Shown: in pieces, positions 26,194 to 34,987 of the stretch
Layout of the letters: every line of letters begins with the position of its first letter
Numbering within the stretch: the stretch's first letter is position 1
Assembly (NCBI RefSeq): GCF_947500065.1
Contig: NZ_CANMQT010000002.1
Location: 62,001-126,000, forward strand
Length of the DNA stretch: 64,000 nt
Reading direction: 5' to 3'
From: an uncultured Aquimarina sp.
GTDB lineage: Bacteria; Bacteroidota; Bacteroidia; Flavobacteriales; Flavobacteriaceae
Position numbers and translations under genes: made by a program
The notes under the pieces: model-generated
Told to the model about the DNA's origin: nothing
The model's database searches: none
Seen by the model: the letters and a program-made list of their open reading frames with translations, nothing else

Positions 26194-26349
26194 TTAGTCT
26201 TTTAAAATGTTATAAATTGTTTTTTCTGAAATGAAGAGCTGATCTATCAACTCTTCGACAATGACTTTCATTTGTTTTTCTGAATTGTTTTCGACATAAT
26301 TCTGAACAAACTGTTTACGCTTTTCTAATAACAGTCTACTTCGTTGCAT
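26194..26349 (-). CDS. 51-aa HTH-like small protein, first gene of the operon
   Basis: The ATG is at 26347-26349 and the TAA at 26194-26196. The protein begins MQRSRLLLEKRKQFVQNYVE and ends with EELIDQLFISEKTIYNILKD, a helix-turn-helix-like end in which FISEKTIYNIL resembles a recognition helix. The N-terminal half is basic and helical. Small proteins of this general design occur in Bacteroidota mobile DNA. It ends 2 nt before the 1147-aa gene and is the first gene after the repressor-flanked promoter, so it may be an early regulator of the operon. Coding status rests on tight coupling and the HTH pattern. Confidence 0.6.
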   Translation of the reverse strand: MQRSRLLLEKRKQFVQNYVENNSEKQMKVIVEELIDQLFISEKTIYNILKD

Positions 26350-26389
26350 AGGTCTTTTTTAATTTTAAATTAGACACAGAAATACCACC

Positions 26390-26413
26390 CTATTCAAACT
26401 TTTGTTTGAATAG
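26390..26413. promoter_or_regulatory. Perfect 10-bp inverted repeat in the operon leader
   Basis: CTATTCAAAC (26390-26399), loop TTTT, then GTTTGAATAG (26404-26413). It lies in the ~190-nt leader between the leftward promoter and the 51-aa gene. It could be an RNA hairpin or a second operator, perhaps for the small HTH protein. Confidence 0.45.
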
Positions 26414-26492
26414 TTAACCGTCTAAAGTGATTTTAGCACGACGTCTTATACTAGTTCACCTGAAAATGTTGCAATAGAAATAACACAAATGT

Positions 26493-26521
26493 TTGATTAT
26501 GAATTCTTTTTCGTATTTTAG
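26493..26521 (+). promoter_or_regulatory. Candidate rightward promoter for the S24 repressor gene
   Basis: TTG at 26493-26495 is followed by an 18-nt spacer and TATTTTAG (26514-26521), one base off the Bacteroidota -7 box TAnnTTTG. Transcription would run through the operator half-sites, which suits autorepression. Confidence 0.4.
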
Positions 26522-26536
26522 CAACTAATTACAGTA

Positions 26537-26567
26537 CAAATATACAACATTTTACAGAATTAAACAA
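26537..26567 (-). promoter_or_regulatory. Candidate leftward promoter of the toxin operon
   Basis: On the minus strand TTG (26567-26565) is followed by a 20-nt spacer and TATATTTG (26544-26537), a full match to the Bacteroidota -7 consensus TAnnTTTG. One TACAGAAT half-site lies in the spacer, and the complete palindrome lies just upstream of the -33 element. A bound repressor would therefore occlude RNA polymerase. Confidence 0.55.
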
Positions 26568-26595
26568 CAAAATACAGAATTATTCTGTAAAATGT
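26547..26595. promoter_or_regulatory. Candidate S24-repressor operator array
   Basis: Half-site TACAGAAT occurs at 26553-26560 and 26573-26580, and inverted as ATTCTGTA at 26582-26589. The last two make an 8-1-8 palindrome. In addition ACATTTTACAGAAT (26547-26560) and ATTCTGTAAAATGT (26582-26595) are perfect 14-nt reverse complements. The direct copies are 20 bp apart, about two helical turns. Confidence 0.65.
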
Positions 26596-26640
26596 TTAAA
26601 TTTATATTCATCATATGTTTTTAACAAAAAGATTGTCAAA

Positions 26641-27444
26641 ATGGTAGAAATCGATATAAAAATTAGGGAAATAATAGATTTTTTCAACCTAAATAATCAT
26701 TCTTTTGCTAAAAGAATAGGAGTCACCAGCACAACAATAGATAGCATTACCACAGGAAGATTACAAGCTGATGGTTCGAGAAAACGCACCAAACCAGGAT
26801 ACGATTTATTAGAACGTATTATTGATGAATTCAACATCGACCCTGAATACCTTTTCGGAAAAAGCAATGAACTATTAAGACAAAAACATCAAGAAACTCA
26901 AACATATGGTGGAATTCCACAAGTAGTTGCTGTAAATCAAGAAGGCGATGAAAATGTAGTATATGTTCCCATAAAAGCAAGAGCAGGATATCTGGACGGA
27001 TATGGAGATACTGAATTTATAGAAACACTACCTTCTTTTAATATGCCACATCTTACTAATGGCACTTTTAGATGTTTTGAAGTACAAGGAAATTCTATGG
27101 TACGTACTTTTTTTGATGGAGATTTGGTTTTTGGCAAATATGTAGAGGAGCTCAGCGATATTAAAGATGGAAGAATTTATGTTATTGTAAGCAAAAATGA
27201 TGGTATTGTATTAAAAAGGGTTATTAATAGGATAGAAGAAAGAGGTAAACTTATTCTTAAATCAGATAATAAAGACGGTAATTACCCGACATACACTATT
27301 AATTCTGAAGAAATCATGGAAGCCTGGTATGTTACTATGTTTGCCTCTAAACAAATGCCCGAACCTGTAGATGTTTATGATCGTTTACATGATTTAGAAA
27401 CCAAAATCGTTTTATTAGAAGAAGAACTGAGACAAAATAACTAA
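26641..27444 (+). CDS. Phage CI-like transcriptional repressor, XRE HTH plus S24/LexA-type domain
   Basis: This 267-aa protein has an N-terminal HTH (SFAKRIGVTSTTIDSITTGR, about residues 21-40), a linker, and a C-terminal S24 peptidase-fold domain. A cleavage-type Ala-Gly lies in KARAGYLDGYG (about 114-124), the nucleophile Ser in VQGNSMVRTFFDGD, and the Lys in GIVLKRV. A short acidic coiled-coil tail follows (DLETKIVLLEEELRQ). Such proteins repress lytic or stress genes until RecA-type activation triggers self-cleavage. It faces the toxin operon and shares an operator region with it. Self-cleavage is inferred from the conserved dyad; some Bacteroidota S24 repressors are not phage-linked. Confidence 0.85.
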   Translation: MVEIDIKIREIIDFFNLNNHSFAKRIGVTSTTIDSITTGRLQADGSRKRTKPGYDLLERIIDEFNIDPEYLFGKSNELLRQKHQETQTYGGIPQVVAVNQEGDENVVYVPIKARAGYLDGYGDTEFIETLPSFNMPHLTNGTFRCFEVQGNSMVRTFFDGDLVFGKYVEELSDIKDGRIYVIVSKNDGIVLKRVINRIEERGKLILKSDNKDGNYPTYTINSEEIMEAWYVTMFASKQMPEPVDVYDRLHDLETKIVLLEEELRQNN

Positions 27445-27448
27445 ATAA

Positions 27449-27484
27449 AGATCGGGCGCAACTACTGTAGCTATCACCCGATCT
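27449..27484 (+). terminator. Hairpin after the repressor gene
   Basis: AGATCGGG (27449-27456) pairs with CCCGATCT (27477-27484). The U-tract is absent, so it is a weak terminator candidate. Confidence 0.35.
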
Positions 27485-27642
27485 CACGTAAAAAAACCTC
27501 ACAATAAAGACTTTTATACTCATATATCTATCCTATCTATTAGTATTACTAAAAATCAATAGGTTAACATTATAAAATAAGTTTTTATGGAATAATTTTT
27601 GATGTATTAGATAAAGTTACTAAACAGCCAAACTTCTACATT

Positions 27643-28074
27643 ATGACGTATTCTAAAATCTTAATTTTATCCATACTATGTATTATGAGCGCAAGCGCTG
27701 AAATCTATGCTCAAAAAAGCTTATCAAATCCATCTTTAAGCGCTAAAAAAAGCACCAAAACATTAATCATAGATTCTATTCCTGTTATCAAATCAGAAAA
27801 CTATAGTTTAAAGGGAATAAACAACGGAACAAATGATTATAGATTATTTTTAGGACTTTCTCGGATTTCGGATTATCCTTCTTTTGGAATTTCAAGAACT
27901 CGCCCATATTTAGTCATAAGAAATAATGCGTTTACTCATAAATCACTTTTTGACCCTGTAGTAAATATTTCTTTACAGCAACAATCCTGGGATAACCCTT
28001 TAGGTTCTGATTCGTTTGGAGTTGGAGTTATAGCGGGTAGTTTACAATTAATATCAAACGTCTTTAAAAAGTAA
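27643..28074 (+). CDS. Secreted protein of unknown function
   Basis: This 143-aa protein has a clear signal peptide (MTYSKILILSILCIMSASAE, then IYAQ). The mature part has short beta-type segments such as NDYRLFLGLSRISDYPSFGI and DSFGVGVIAGSLQLISNVF. No family was recognised. It is monocistronic, convergent with the GSCFA gene, and 198 nt downstream of the repressor gene. Confidence 0.55.
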   Translation: MTYSKILILSILCIMSASAEIYAQKSLSNPSLSAKKSTKTLIIDSIPVIKSENYSLKGINNGTNDYRLFLGLSRISDYPSFGISRTRPYLVIRNNAFTHKSLFDPVVNISLQQQSWDNPLGSDSFGVGVIAGSLQLISNVFKK

Positions 28075-28117
28075 CTACACCTTTACCTAAGCTTATACAC
28101 TTCTGACAACAAATATT

Positions 28118-29065
28118 TTAAAACTTAATAAAAGAATATTCTTGCTCAAGTTGTTGTTTTTTCAGTTCCAATTTCTGAAGAAATAATTGATGTTGTTCAC
28201 TATCAGGATTAAAAGGTCTATGAGCCATCGCATTTTGTATTTCCTGAATCCTATGCATCGTTTTTAATGCTTCTTCAGAAATCCAGGTTTGTTTAAAATA
28301 CTCCCATATATAATCAATAGCCATAACACTAGGATGAATCATATCTGTATCATAAAACCTATAATCTCTTAACTCATCCATCATAATTTCATAGGAAGGA
28401 AAATAACCGCAATTATTATCAGCAGCTATAGTTTTATGCACAGCAGCAATCAAATGTGATTTGCTTTGATTATTTTCCACAAAACCATCTTTACTATGTC
28501 TTACTGGAGATACTGTAAATATGATCTTCACATTAGGATTTAAACTTCTAATCAGACCAATACTATTTTGCAAACACTGACCTACGTCTTCTACAGACAA
28601 TAACTCTTTTTTAAACTCCTTTTGTGGAACTTTATGACAGTTCGCAACCACCATATCCAATGCTTGCAAGCGATACACCCAAGCCGTTCCTAATGTAATA
28701 CATATGTGAGAAGCAGATTGAATCTTTTGACATGTATTCTTTAAGGCTTTATTGAGCGTCTGAAGCAATTGACCTTGATCAGAGTGACTTAATTTAGAAT
28801 GTGCATCAAAACAGTGCCATTGCTCATTATGATAAAACAAATCTGTCTCGGTATATTCTTCCTGTTGCGTCGCCATCCAAAGAAAGGTTTCGATAGCTTT
28901 AGGATGAAAAAGTATTCCGAAAGGGTTAACTAATGTCTTAAATTTAAAATACTCAAATTTATCTCCTATATTTTCTGCAAAACATGATCCTAACAACAAC
29001 AACTCTGCATCATAATCAATTTTAGGTTGCTGAGGTTTTATGGGTATTTTGGTTTGTAGGTTCAT
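28118..29065 (-). CDS. GSCFA-domain protein
   Basis: This 315-aa protein carries the family-naming motif LLLLGSCFAENIGDKFEYFK near the N-terminus and NPFGILFHPKAIE shortly after, followed by CITLGTAWVY and VSPVRHSKDGFVENNQSKSH. GSCFA proteins resemble SGNH hydrolases; the substrate is unknown. An ATG at 29071 adds two residues, but MNLQTKIPIKP at 29065 looks like the family start. It lies 53-59 nt downstream of alaS in the same direction. Confidence 0.85.
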   Translation of the reverse strand: MNLQTKIPIKPQQPKIDYDAELLLLGSCFAENIGDKFEYFKFKTLVNPFGILFHPKAIETFLWMATQQEEYTETDLFYHNEQWHCFDAHSKLSHSDQGQLLQTLNKALKNTCQKIQSASHICITLGTAWVYRLQALDMVVANCHKVPQKEFKKELLSVEDVGQCLQNSIGLIRSLNPNVKIIFTVSPVRHSKDGFVENNQSKSHLIAAVHKTIAADNNCGYFPSYEIMMDELRDYRFYDTDMIHPSVMAIDYIWEYFKQTWISEEALKTMHRIQEIQNAMAHRPFNPDSEQHQLFLQKLELKKQQLEQEYSFIKF

Positions 29066-29124
29066 AAGCATCTTACCCCAAGACTCTCTCTAAGAAGAAA
29101 GAATCTTGGAGTTTTGATTTTTAG

Positions 29125-31755
29125 TTATAAGTATTGTTTAGCTTTTTCTAAAGCTTCTTCTATTCCTGATGGATTCTTACCTCCCGCAGTTGCAAAAAAT
29201 GGTTGTCCACCACCACCACCTTGGATGTATTTCCCTAATTCACGAACAACTTGACCAGCATTCAATCCTTTTTCCTCTACCAGATTTTTAGAAATATAAC
29301 AAGATAACAATGCTTTTCCATTATTATTAGCCCCAAAAAGCATAAAAGCATTTTCTATTTCCCCTCCTAATTCAAAAGATAAATCTTTTATACCGGCTGG
29401 ATCTAGATCTACTTTCTTAGCCAAAAACTGGATACCATTTATTTCTTGGAATTCTGATTTAAAATCTCCTTTTAGATTCTTTGCTTTATCTTTAAGAAGT
29501 CCTTCTATCTGTTTTTTAAGATTAGAATTTTCTTCTTGCAAAGCTATAATAGCCTTTATTGGATTTTTAGGGTTTTTCAAAACAGCTTTTACTTCAGAAA
29601 AAGCTTCAGACTGTGTTGTAAAATATTCTTTTGCTGCATCACTAGTAATTGCTTCTATACGACGAATCCCTGCTGCAACAGCACTTTCTGAAGTGATTTT
29701 AAAATGCCATATATCGCTAGTGTTTTGCACATGAATTCCTCCGCATAGTTCCATTGATTCCCCAAATCTGATGGCTCTTACCGCATCTCCATATTTCTCA
29801 CCAAATAACGCAATAGCTCCTTCTACAATTGCTTGATCATAAGAAATAGCTCGTTGCTCTTCTAATGGTAAACTCTCACGAATTCTTGCATTCACAAAGT
29901 CTTCTACTTGTTGTAACTCATCTGCCGAAACTTTAGAGAAATGAGAAAAGTCAAAACGAAGATTTCCACTATGCACCATAGAACCTTTTTGTTCTACATG
30001 TATTCCCAGAATAGTACGCAATGCCTGATGCAATAAATGCGTAGCCGTATGATTAGAAGCAGTTTTAGCTCGTTGCTTAGCATCTACAACTGCCTGATGT
30101 GTCGCATTAATATGCTTAGGCAATGTTTTAGCAAAATGAATAATTAAATTATTCTCTTTCTTAGTATCTATAATATATACCACATCTCCATTATCTACTT
30201 CTAGATATCCTTTATCCCCTACTTGACCTCCTCCTTCTGGATAAAAAGGTGTTTTATCAAAAACTAATTGATATAGCTCTCCATCCTTCTTACTATCTAC
30301 CTTACGATACCTAGAAATCTTTACATCAGCAGAAAGATGATCATACCCTATAAACTCTTCTTTTGCTTCTGGGATTAAAATCTCCCAATCACCCGCTTTT
30401 ACTTCAGAAGCCGCTCTCGCTCTATCTTTCTGTTTTTTTAGCTCTGCTATAAAAACTTCTTTATTATATTCATATCCCTGCTCAGAAAGAATTAAAGCCG
30501 TAAGATCTTCAGGAAAACCAAATGTATCATACAATTCGAATACTTTTTCTCCAGGAACTGTTTTCCCTTTAGTGTCCTTAATTACATTATCTAACAATAC
30601 CAATCCTCGATCTAGTGTTCTTAGAAATGAATTTTCTTCTTCCTTTATAACGTTAGTAATTAAATTTTTCTGAGCTTTTAATTCTGGAAAAGCGCCACCC
30701 ATTTGATTACTAAGCGTATCTACAAGCTTATATATAAAAGGTTCTTTTGTGTCTAAAAACGTAAATCCATAACGAATTGCTCTTCTCAAAATTCTACGGA
30801 TTACATACCCTGCACCTGTATTACTTGGTAATTGACCATCCGCTATAGAAAATGATACTGCTCTTAGGTGATCGGCAATTACACGGATCGCAACACTAAC
30901 CTTACCGTTTTCATCTGTTGGTAAACTATTTTTATCATAGGTAGTATTAGTGATCGTTTCTATTTCTCTAATTAACGGCGTAAAAACATCCGTGTCATAA
31001 TTAGACTTTACACCTTGTAATGCCATACACAAACGTTCAAACCCCATTCCTGTATCCACATGTTGCGCGGGTAATTTTTCCAAAGAACCATCTGCCTTGC
31101 GATTATATTGCATAAAAACAAGATTCCAGATTTCCACTACTAATGGATCATCCTGATTTACTAAGTCACGACCTGGTATTTTTGCTTTTTCCTCTTCAGA
31201 TCTTAAATCTACGTGAATTTCAGAACAAGGTCCACAAGGTCCCTGATCTCCCATTTCCCAGAAATTATCGTTTTTATTACCCATGATGATACGATCTTCT
31301 GGAACTATGTTTTTCCATAAATCATAAGCTTCCTGATCCATGTTCAGGTTTTCATCCTTTGCTCCTTCAAAAACAGAAACATATAGAATATCTTTATCAA
31401 TCCCAAAAACCTCTGTTAACAATTCCCAAGCCCATTCGATAGCTTCTGTTTTGAAATAATCACCAAAACTCCAATTTCCTAACATCTCGAACATGGTATG
31501 GTGATAGGTATCCATACCTACTTCTTCTAAATCATTATGTTTACCACTAACTCGAAGACATTTTTGAGTATCGGTAATTCTATTATTTTTAGGAATTCCG
31601 TTTCCTAAAAAGAATTCTTTAAACTGATTCATCCCGGCATTGGTAAACATCAAGGTAGGATCGTCCTTAATCACCATAGGTGCAGAAGGCACTATACTGT
31701 GTTTTTTGGATTCAAAAAACGCTAAAAATTGGTTTCTGATGTCTTGGGATTTCAT
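29125..31755 (-). CDS. alaS: Alanine-tRNA ligase
   Basis: This 876-aa class II synthetase charges tRNA-Ala. The N-terminal catalytic domain begins [20 protein letters not shown] and includes [16 protein letters not shown]. The editing domain has the zinc motif [11 protein letters not shown] and CGGIHVQNT. The C-terminal oligomerisation domain ends with [19 protein letters not shown]. Length matches the family. It is essential and cytoplasmic, and is divergently arranged to the M23 peptidase gene. Confidence 0.98.
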   Translation of the reverse strand: MKSQDIRNQFLAFFESKKHSIVPSAPMVIKDDPTLMFTNAGMNQFKEFFLGNGIPKNNRITDTQKCLRVSGKHNDLEEVGMDTYHHTMFEMLGNWSFGDYFKTEAIEWAWELLTEVFGIDKDILYVSVFEGAKDENLNMDQEAYDLWKNIVPEDRIIMGNKNDNFWEMGDQGPCGPCSEIHVDLRSEEEKAKIPGRDLVNQDDPLVVEIWNLVFMQYNRKADGSLEKLPAQHVDTGMGFERLCMALQGVKSNYDTDVFTPLIREIETITNTTYDKNSLPTDENGKVSVAIRVIADHLRAVSFSIADGQLPSNTGAGYVIRRILRRAIRYGFTFLDTKEPFIYKLVDTLSNQMGGAFPELKAQKNLITNVIKEEENSFLRTLDRGLVLLDNVIKDTKGKTVPGEKVFELYDTFGFPEDLTALILSEQGYEYNKEVFIAELKKQKDRARAASEVKAGDWEILIPEAKEEFIGYDHLSADVKISRYRKVDSKKDGELYQLVFDKTPFYPEGGGQVGDKGYLEVDNGDVVYIIDTKKENNLIIHFAKTLPKHINATHQAVVDAKQRAKTASNHTATHLLHQALRTILGIHVEQKGSMVHSGNLRFDFSHFSKVSADELQQVEDFVNARIRESLPLEEQRAISYDQAIVEGAIALFGEKYGDAVRAIRFGESMELCGGIHVQNTSDIWHFKITSESAVAAGIRRIEAITSDAAKEYFTTQSEAFSEVKAVLKNPKNPIKAIIALQEENSNLKKQIEGLLKDKAKNLKGDFKSEFQEINGIQFLAKKVDLDPAGIKDLSFELGGEIENAFMLFGANNNGKALLSCYISKNLVEEKGLNAGQVVRELGKYIQGGGGGQPFFATAGGKNPSGIEEALEKAKQYL

Positions 31756-31853
31756 TTTTTTATATTTTATTTCTAATCAGTTAGTTACCAATGGCCACCT
31801 AAAGATATGCTATTGATATTTGTCAGTTTTTTCTACACTTTGCGACATTTTAT

Positions 31854-31861
31854 TATATTTG
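31854..31861 (+). promoter_or_regulatory. Candidate -7 box upstream of the M23 gene
   Basis: TATATTTG matches the Bacteroidota -7 consensus and lies about 70 bp before the ATG at 31930. A properly spaced -33 TTG was not found. Confidence 0.3.
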
Positions 31862-31929
31862 TTCTAGCCCCAAAGTATAAATCAACCTATTTTTGGCTAA
31901 TATCCTGCAAAAATAGTATATTTTAGAAT

Positions 31930-32907
31930 ATGTCAAAGGTTAAATATTACTACGATAGCGAGACGCTATCTTATCGTAGAATTGAGCAAAAGAAAGGACG
32001 TAAATTTGGCTTTGCCATTTTAGGCGTTCTTGGTGCTTTTTTAGCTGGTTTTGTGCTATTACTTGTCTATTTAAACATCCCTCAATTAGAGACTCCAAAA
32101 GAAAAGGCATATAAAAGAGAATTGGAAAACATGCAGCTTCAGTACGAGCTTATGAACAAGCAATTAAAGAAAGATCACGCTGTTCTTTCTGAAATTGCGG
32201 AAAGAGATGACAATATATATAGACTCTATTTTGGTGCACCACCGATTCCTGAAGAAGTAAGAGGCGCTGGTTTTGGAGGAGTTAATAGATATAAGGGTTA
32301 TGAAGGTTATGATAATTCTGAAATGATTATCGAAAGCCAAAGACAGATCGATAAACTTACCAAACAGATAGCTGTACAATCTATATCGCTGGACGAAATT
32401 AAGGAGCTCGCAGAGCAAAAAGAAGAGTTATTATCTACAATCCCTGCAATCCAACCGATAGAAAACACTGACCTAAAACGAATGGCGTCTGGATATGGAT
32501 GGAGAAGTGATCCTTTTACCAAAGCAAGAAAGTTTCATTATGGAATGGATTTTTCTGCTGCAACAGGAACTCCTATATATGCATCAGGTAACGGAACTGT
32601 TACACGTGCCGATGCAAATTCTAGTGGTTATGGAAGGCACATTAGAATTGATCATGGTTTTAACTATGTAAGTCTCTATGCACACCTTAGTAAATACAAT
32701 GTAAAAAAAGGACAAAAAGTAAAACGTGGCGATGTAATTGGCTATGTAGGAAGCACAGGAAGATCTGTTGCTCCTCATCTTCATTACGAAATATTTAAGG
32801 ATGGAGAGCGAATTAATCCACGTAACTTTTATTACGGAAGTTTGACTTCTGAGGAGTTCAACGAAATGCTTAAAGCTTCTTCTCTAATTAATGAAACTCT
32901 AGACTAG
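31930..32907 (+). CDS. M23 (LytM-type) envelope metallopeptidase
   Basis: This 325-aa protein has a transmembrane segment at about residues 25-48 (FGFAILGVLGAFLAGFVLLL), a coiled-coil region (about 58-85) and a C-terminal M23 domain. Zinc ligands are visible in HYGMDFSA and HLHYEIFKDG, with YAHLSKYNVKKGQKV between them. It would cleave peptidoglycan cross-links or activate such enzymes in the periplasm. It stands 5 nt before the CapA-like gene, with MerR 2 nt after that, forming a three-gene operon. Confidence 0.9.
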   Translation: MSKVKYYYDSETLSYRRIEQKKGRKFGFAILGVLGAFLAGFVLLLVYLNIPQLETPKEKAYKRELENMQLQYELMNKQLKKDHAVLSEIAERDDNIYRLYFGAPPIPEEVRGAGFGGVNRYKGYEGYDNSEMIIESQRQIDKLTKQIAVQSISLDEIKELAEQKEELLSTIPAIQPIENTDLKRMASGYGWRSDPFTKARKFHYGMDFSAATGTPIYASGNGTVTRADANSSGYGRHIRIDHGFNYVSLYAHLSKYNVKKGQKVKRGDVIGYVGSTGRSVAPHLHYEIFKDGERINPRNFYYGSLTSEEFNEMLKASSLINETLD

Positions 32908-32912
32908 TTCCT

Positions 32913-34031
32913 ATGCGCAAAGCACTTCTTTTTGTATTTCTAATTGGTTTTAATTATACAATACAAGCACAGAAATTTTCAAAAGAAGCTATCGACTCAA
33001 TGACTACCATTGTTGAGGATTTTAAACTGGAAATGGAAAAACTTTCGGCTCCTAAAAGCATAAAATTGATGGCGGTAGGGGACATTATGATGGCCACAAA
33101 TTTTCCTAATGAAAGTTATATGCCTCGGGAGAACAAAGGTCCTTTTGATGATGTAAATGTCATTTTAAAACAAGCAGATATTCTATTTGGAAACTTAGAA
33201 GGTACGCTCACTGACGAAGGTGAGAATGCAAAACGTTGTTCTGACCCTTCTAAATGTTATTCATTTCGATCCCCAGAATCTTTTGGTAAATATCTAGAAG
33301 AAACAGGATTTGATGTTATGAGTATTGCGAATAATCATATTGGTGATTTTGGAGCAATCGGCATTAAGAATACAGCTAAAACTCTTGAAAAACACAATAT
33401 CGCTTATGCGGGCATTTTTGCTCAGGAATCTACAATATTTGAAAAAAATGGAATAACGTACGGATTTTGTGCCTTTGCCCCAAACAAAGATTGCGTAAAA
33501 ATTCATAACTTGACAAAGGCAAAAAAGATTGTAAAAGAACTAAAGGAAAAAGTAGATATCGTAATTGTTTCTTTTCACGGAGGTGCAGAAGGTGCGGATC
33601 ACACTCATGTAACCAGAAAAACAGAACGTTTTTATGGTGAAGACCGCGGTAATGTATATCTTTTTGCACATACGTTAATAGATGCAGGAGCAGATATTAT
33701 TTTAGGACACGGTCCTCATGTATCAAGAGCTTTTGAAGTATATAACAATAAATTTATTGCCTATAGTTTAGGTAATTTTTGTACTTATTCCAGATTTAAT
33801 TTAACTGGCATAAAAGGATACGCCCCTATTGCTGAAATAGAAGTAGATCCTGAAGGTAATTTTATCAAAGGTAAACTCCATTCTGCTAAGCAAATTGATG
33901 AGGTATATCCATTTATTGATGATCAACAAAGAGCATTAAAGGAAATAAAAAAATTGACTGAGGAAGATTTTCCAGAAAGTAATTTGGTTTTTGAAAAAGA
34001 TGGAAGTTTTACCCAAAAAAACGAAAACTAA
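32913..34031 (+). CDS. CapA-family protein (poly-gamma-glutamate-synthesis-like, metallophosphatase fold)
   Basis: This 372-aa protein has a signal peptide (MRKALLFVFLIGFNYTIQAQ) and a CapA-type fold: MAVGDIMMATNFP, FGNLEGTLTD, MSIANNHIGDFG, SFHGGAEGADH and LGHGPHVSRAFE, motifs that bind metal in the calcineurin-like fold. CapA relatives take part in capsule polymer anchoring or release. The specific substrate here is unknown. It sits between the M23 peptidase and MerR genes, which suggests an envelope role. Confidence 0.85.
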   Translation: MRKALLFVFLIGFNYTIQAQKFSKEAIDSMTTIVEDFKLEMEKLSAPKSIKLMAVGDIMMATNFPNESYMPRENKGPFDDVNVILKQADILFGNLEGTLTDEGENAKRCSDPSKCYSFRSPESFGKYLEETGFDVMSIANNHIGDFGAIGIKNTAKTLEKHNIAYAGIFAQESTIFEKNGITYGFCAFAPNKDCVKIHNLTKAKKIVKELKEKVDIVIVSFHGGAEGADHTHVTRKTERFYGEDRGNVYLFAHTLIDAGADIILGHGPHVSRAFEVYNNKFIAYSLGNFCTYSRFNLTGIKGYAPIAEIEVDPEGNFIKGKLHSAKQIDEVYPFIDDQQRALKEIKKLTEEDFPESNLVFEKDGSFTQKNEN

Positions 34032-34033
34032 CT

Positions 34034-34363
34034 ATGTATATTGACTTACCAAAAAAAATGTACTATGGTATTGGAGAAGTAGCAGATGCATTCGATGTAA
34101 ATGCTTCTCTTATTCGTTTCTGGGAAAAAGAATTTGACATTCTAAAACCAAAAAAGAACGCCAAAGGAAATAGAAAATTTACTCCTGAAGACATCAAGAA
34201 TCTTGAGTTAATATACCACTTAGTAAAAGAACGTGGATTTACCTTAGAAGGTGCGAAAATTCATCTTAAAGAGCAAAAGCAAGAGGCCTTAGATAGCTTT
34301 GACATCATTAGAAAACTAGAGTCTATTAGAGGGCAATTACTAAAGATTAAGGAGCAGTTGTAA
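34034..34363 (+). CDS. MerR-family transcriptional regulator
   Basis: This 109-aa protein is mostly the MerR winged-helix domain: YGIGEVADAFDVNASLIRFW, KNAKGNRKFTPEDIKNLELI, then a helix (HLVKERGFTLEGAKIHLKEQ) and a short dimerisation helix. It has no ligand domain. The gene starts 2 nt after the CapA-like gene. Its stop codon abuts the stop of the converging gene (TAA then TTA at 34361-34366). Confidence 0.9.
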   Translation: MYIDLPKKMYYGIGEVADAFDVNASLIRFWEKEFDILKPKKNAKGNRKFTPEDIKNLELIYHLVKERGFTLEGAKIHLKEQKQEALDSFDIIRKLESIRGQLLKIKEQL

Positions 34364-34975
34364 TTATTTCCCTAAACAATCAAGAAATATTTTTGATTCA
34401 ATCGACGAAACATCTACCTGCATCTGAGTAAGTTTAGTTATACTAGCTATTAACGGAAATCCTTTAAAATTATACTCCAACCATTTTCGTCTTTCACCAT
34501 TTCTAGAATACACCTGTCCTGTATTAAGTATATTATTTATCTCATTTTTTAATGAAGGAGTTTCTACAAGTATCAATAACCTATCTCTGAATTGATTCAT
34601 TTTTGCAATAAATTCTTCTCCTTTTTCAGACAAACCATTTTCGAAAAAAAACATATTATTAGGCTTATCCATTAACTCATAATTTTTAGGATCTTTTATA
34701 CTACCTAACATTTCTTGCTTTACAGATTCCAAATATTCTTTGAAATTGGTTGTTAAAGAATCTACCTGTTTTGCCTTATATACTAGTTTTTTATCACTTA
34801 TTTCACTTAACAGTGAGTCATTTTTAATTTCAACAGAAAGACTATTAGTTTTCAAAGTATTTTCCATTTCACCAAATGCTGTCAAAACTTCTCTAGAGGA
34901 ATCACTAATAAACCAGGCTAAAATAGATATTACAACAATTCCAAATAGTAGTATGACTAGAGTTGACTTTTTCAT
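34364..34975 (-). CDS. Stand-alone GldM N-terminal-domain-like membrane protein
   Basis: This 203-aa protein has an N-terminal membrane helix (STLVILLFGIVVISILAWFI) followed by an extracytoplasmic helical region. SREVLTAFGEMENTLKTNSL and, near the C-terminus, YNFKGFPLIASITKLTQMQV closely resemble the N-terminal domain of gliding protein GldM as I recall it from F. johnsoniae. GldM is about 500 aa and forms the rotor shaft of the T9SS/gliding motor with GldL. This protein stops after the first domain, with no later GldM domains and no gldKLN neighbours. It may be a paralog that modulates the motor or a separate envelope protein. The start is 12 nt from the der stop. Confidence 0.7.
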   Translation of the reverse strand: MKKSTLVILLFGIVVISILAWFISDSSREVLTAFGEMENTLKTNSLSVEIKNDSLLSEISDKKLVYKAKQVDSLTTNFKEYLESVKQEMLGSIKDPKNYELMDKPNNMFFFENGLSEKGEEFIAKMNQFRDRLLILVETPSLKNEINNILNTGQVYSRNGERRKWLEYNFKGFPLIASITKLTQMQVDVSSIESKIFLDCLGK

Positions 34976-34987
34976 ACACGTGTTTTA

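Noticed and set aside
13320..27444. Complete or defective prophage
   Set aside because: Repressor, holin and endolysin are present, but no terminase, portal, capsid, tail or integrase gene and no attachment repeats were seen in the window.
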